A DNA stretch of 64,000 nucleotides. It comes from Thioalkalivibrio sulfidiphilus HL-EbGr7 (lineage in GTDB: Bacteria; Pseudomonadota; Gammaproteobacteria; Ectothiorhodospirales; Ectothiorhodospiraceae). A program made the position numbers and the translations under genes. Positions 62,744 to 64,000 of the stretch are shown piece after piece. Every line of letters starts with the position of its first letter. Within the stretch, counting starts at the first letter, position 1. Location: NCBI RefSeq assembly GCF_000021985.1, contig NC_011901.1, positions 1,302,001-1,366,000 of the forward strand. The letters run 5' to 3'. The notes beneath the pieces are model-generated. The model had not been told where the DNA came from. It ran no database searches and worked only from the letters and a program-made list of their open reading frames with translations.

Positions 62744-63196
62744 TCAGTCGGGTGGTGGGTTGTCTGTCTGTGGTTTCCTGTCGTTCAGTGCCTCGCCGAG
62801 ACGCTCAAGCGCGTCGGCGATGTCCTCGGGGTGGGTGGGCGCGATGGCCGGCACCCGGGCGATCTCGATGTGCGTGAGCGCCGTACTGCCGAGCAGGTTC
62901 TGGTAGTCGATCCACCAGACGCCCCCGTAGGCGGTCTCGTAGGCCTCGGTGGGCCCGGCGGCCTCCACGGTCATGCTGACCTCGCCCCTGCCCAGGGCCT
63001 CCCTGAGCTGGCGCCGGTCGGCCTCGGTCAGGGGCAGGCCCTTGAGGTCGATGGTGTGACTCTCGCTCCGCTCGTGGAGATTGACCAGGTGGGCGTGGAT
63101 CTCCCGCAACAGCGCATCGGCCATGCCCGTGATCACGTCCTCGCCGTCGAACTCGGGCGCTTCGATCCTGACCGGGATGCCGTCGAGGCCGCTCAT
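62744..63196 (-). CDS. HupH/HyaF-like hydrogenase expression protein
   Basis: 150 residues, with no signal peptide. It matches the C-terminal domain shared by HupH and HyaF, with ALGRGEVSM near residue 88, YETAYGGVWWIDY near 105, and LTHIEIARVP near 125. Full HyaF/HupH proteins are ~280 residues, so this is a single-domain version. The family assists assembly of uptake hydrogenases, probably small-subunit clusters. It overlaps the upstream protease gene by 4 bp and precedes hynS by 22 bp. Confidence 0.82.
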   Translation of the reverse strand: MSGLDGIPVRIEAPEFDGEDVITGMADALLREIHAHLVNLHERSESHTIDLKGLPLTEADRRQLREALGRGEVSMTVEAAGPTEAYETAYGGVWWIDYQNLLGSTALTHIEIARVPAIAPTHPEDIADALERLGEALNDRKPQTDNPPPD

Positions 63197-63696
63197 GGCT
63201 TCCAGCGCTCCAGCAGGCCTTGCACCGCTTGGCAGGCCCGGGGGATGGCGGCTGCGACGGCGGGGGAGGGTGTGTTGCCCCAGTCCATCACCCCGGGCTG
63301 GATGCCCACCAGGGCGCGGCGGGCGGGCAGTCGGCCTTCCAGGCTTGAAATGGCCAGCAGGTCACGCAGGCTGACTTCATGCACGCTGGTCTTGCGGCCG
63401 TTGCCGACGAAGTCGTCCATGTCCGCTCCCTCGAACACCCGCACGGTGCCGGGCGCAGCGTCCAGCTGGGCGGTGTCGACCACGATGAGGGCAGCCGCCT
63501 CGCCAATGGGGCCTGCCAGGGTGAAGCTCAGGGTGCCGCCGTCCATGTAGTCCACCCGGGGCGTATCGGGGGCCAGTCGCACCAGCGTTTCAATGACATG
63601 AACACCCACCCCCTCGTCCTGCAGCAGGGTGTTGCCAAGACCCAGGACCAGGGTCCTGGCGGTGTCTTCTATCACGGGGTAGGCCTGGGCCTGCAA
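63193..63696 (-). CDS. hyaD: [NiFe] hydrogenase maturation endopeptidase (HyaD/HupD family)
   Basis: 167 residues from a TTG at 63696 with CAGGAAG upstream. VLGLGNTLLQDEGVGVHVIE carries the conserved Glu (near residue 28). MDGGTLSF holds the Asp (near 52-54) and VHEVSL the His (near 105); these three bind nickel in the precursor. It clips the C-terminal tail of HynL after metal insertion. As first gene of the operon it may be made in limited amount, and its TTG start also fits low expression. Hyp genes for cofactor synthesis are not in the window. Confidence 0.92.
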   Translation of the reverse strand: MQAQAYPVIEDTARTLVLGLGNTLLQDEGVGVHVIETLVRLAPDTPRVDYMDGGTLSFTLAGPIGEAAALIVVDTAQLDAAPGTVRVFEGADMDDFVGNGRKTSVHEVSLRDLLAISSLEGRLPARRALVGIQPGVMDWGNTPSPAVAAAIPRACQAVQGLLERWKP

Positions 63697-64000
63697 GGGA
63701 CGGCTTCCTGCGCGGATGATCGATGGATTAGATACTAGCAGCGGTTTTTAACTTCGCTAGTGATCTGGAGCAATTCCTTGGTGGAGAGTTTCGCGAATCG
63801 CCAGGGTCGTGAATTGGCCTTCAAAAAACAGGGTTTCTCGCCAGGACGCGAAGACGCCAAGAAAGGCATTCTTAAATTGAATTGCTTTTCTTGGCGTCTT
63901 CGCGTCTTGGCGAGAGATCAGGCCTTGTGCTCTTGATCGACAAAACTCCATGGTCTCTAATGGACGCTGACCATTCCGTCAGGGTAGCCCCGCCATGTGT
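63697..64000. other. Region upstream of the hydrogenase operon
   Basis: 304 bp with no credible gene. It contains an inverted pair ACTAGC...GCTAGT (63733-63760), a possible operator or weak hairpin just upstream of hyaD, and the strong palindrome at 63836-63915. I see no sigma-54 site in front of hyaD. Any plus-strand gene beyond 63920 is not evident before the window ends. Confidence 0.5.
63836..63915. repeat. Empty 30-bp inverted-arm hairpin of octamer units
   Basis: TCTCGCCAGGACGCGAAGAC (from 63836) and the inverse GTCTTCGCGTCTTGGCGAGA (ending 63915) form arms that match at 28 or 29 of 30 positions, with a 21-bp AT-rich loop. The unit words (ACGCGAAG, ACGCCAAG) are those seen in the arms of the DUF2721 cassette, but no gene is enclosed. 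Confidence 0.88.

Noticed and set aside
63757-63951. 64-codon minus-strand frame near the window end
   Set aside because: It reads through the palindromic repeat (SRQDAKTPRK is translated repeat) and has no separate support.

Overview
The window looks like chromosome of a GC-rich, motile, Gram-negative gammaproteobacterium. A sulfur- or hydrogen-oxidising Ectothiorhodospiraceae/Chromatiales-type organism (Thioalkalivibrio-like) is my best guess. Three things point that way: the Pseudomonas-like gene order leuCDB-asd-fimV-truA-trpF-accD-folC-dedD-cvpA-purF, with trpBA inserted after trpF; a sigma-54/sigma-28 polar-flagellum cluster; and an Isp-type (hynS-isp1-isp2-hynL) membrane [NiFe] hydrogenase like that of purple sulfur bacteria. 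Almost all of the window is ordinary core genome. I see no rRNA, tRNA, CRISPR array, prophage or transposase.

Layout. 1-15.4 kb: the tail of a sensor kinase, then flagellar genes. ycgR-like, flgN, flgM and flgA are on the minus strand. cheV, cheR and flgBCDEFGHIJKL are on the plus strand. I can read sigma-54 promoters before flgA and flgB, and sigma-28 promoters before flgM, cheV and flgK, so the early/late flagellar hierarchy is written in the DNA. 15.5-20.2 kb: a class II aldolase and a FimX-like c-di-GMP receptor next to a PilZ-domain protein. 20.3-23 kb: epmB-efp-epmA, which make and modify elongation factor P. 23-31.4 kb: psd, sco1, prmB, hemN, a DUF2721 membrane protein, a hydrolase-like/thioredoxin fusion, a periplasmic amidohydrolase and aroC. 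31.4-33.9 kb: a GxxExxY protein, an MFS transporter and a LysR regulator divergent from leuC. 34-42.4 kb: leuCDB, asd, fimV and a CbiQ-like membrane protein. 42.4-52.3 kb: truA, trpFBA, accD, folC (frameshifted here), a DedD-like SPOR protein, cvpA and purF. 52.3-57.1 kb: an L,D-transpeptidase and the polyamine importer potFGHI. 57.2-63.7 kb: the hydrogenase operon on the minus strand, reading hyaD-like protease, hupH-like, hynS, isp1, isp2, hynL, hupE.

The most unusual content lies between genes. Many gaps carry inverted repeats of several families. One is REP-type hairpins bounded by GTAGG/CCTAC. Another is heptamer arrays of differing sequence but constant 7-bp period. A third is longer arms of 8-9 bp units. 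Two small genes (DUF2721 and GxxExxY) sit alone inside matched inverted arms of 56 and 40 bp, like single-gene cassettes without a transposase, and empty hairpins of similar repeat style occur elsewhere. An ~820-bp composite palindrome lies between truA and trpF. These palindrome-bounded cassettes are my best candidate for an under-described system.
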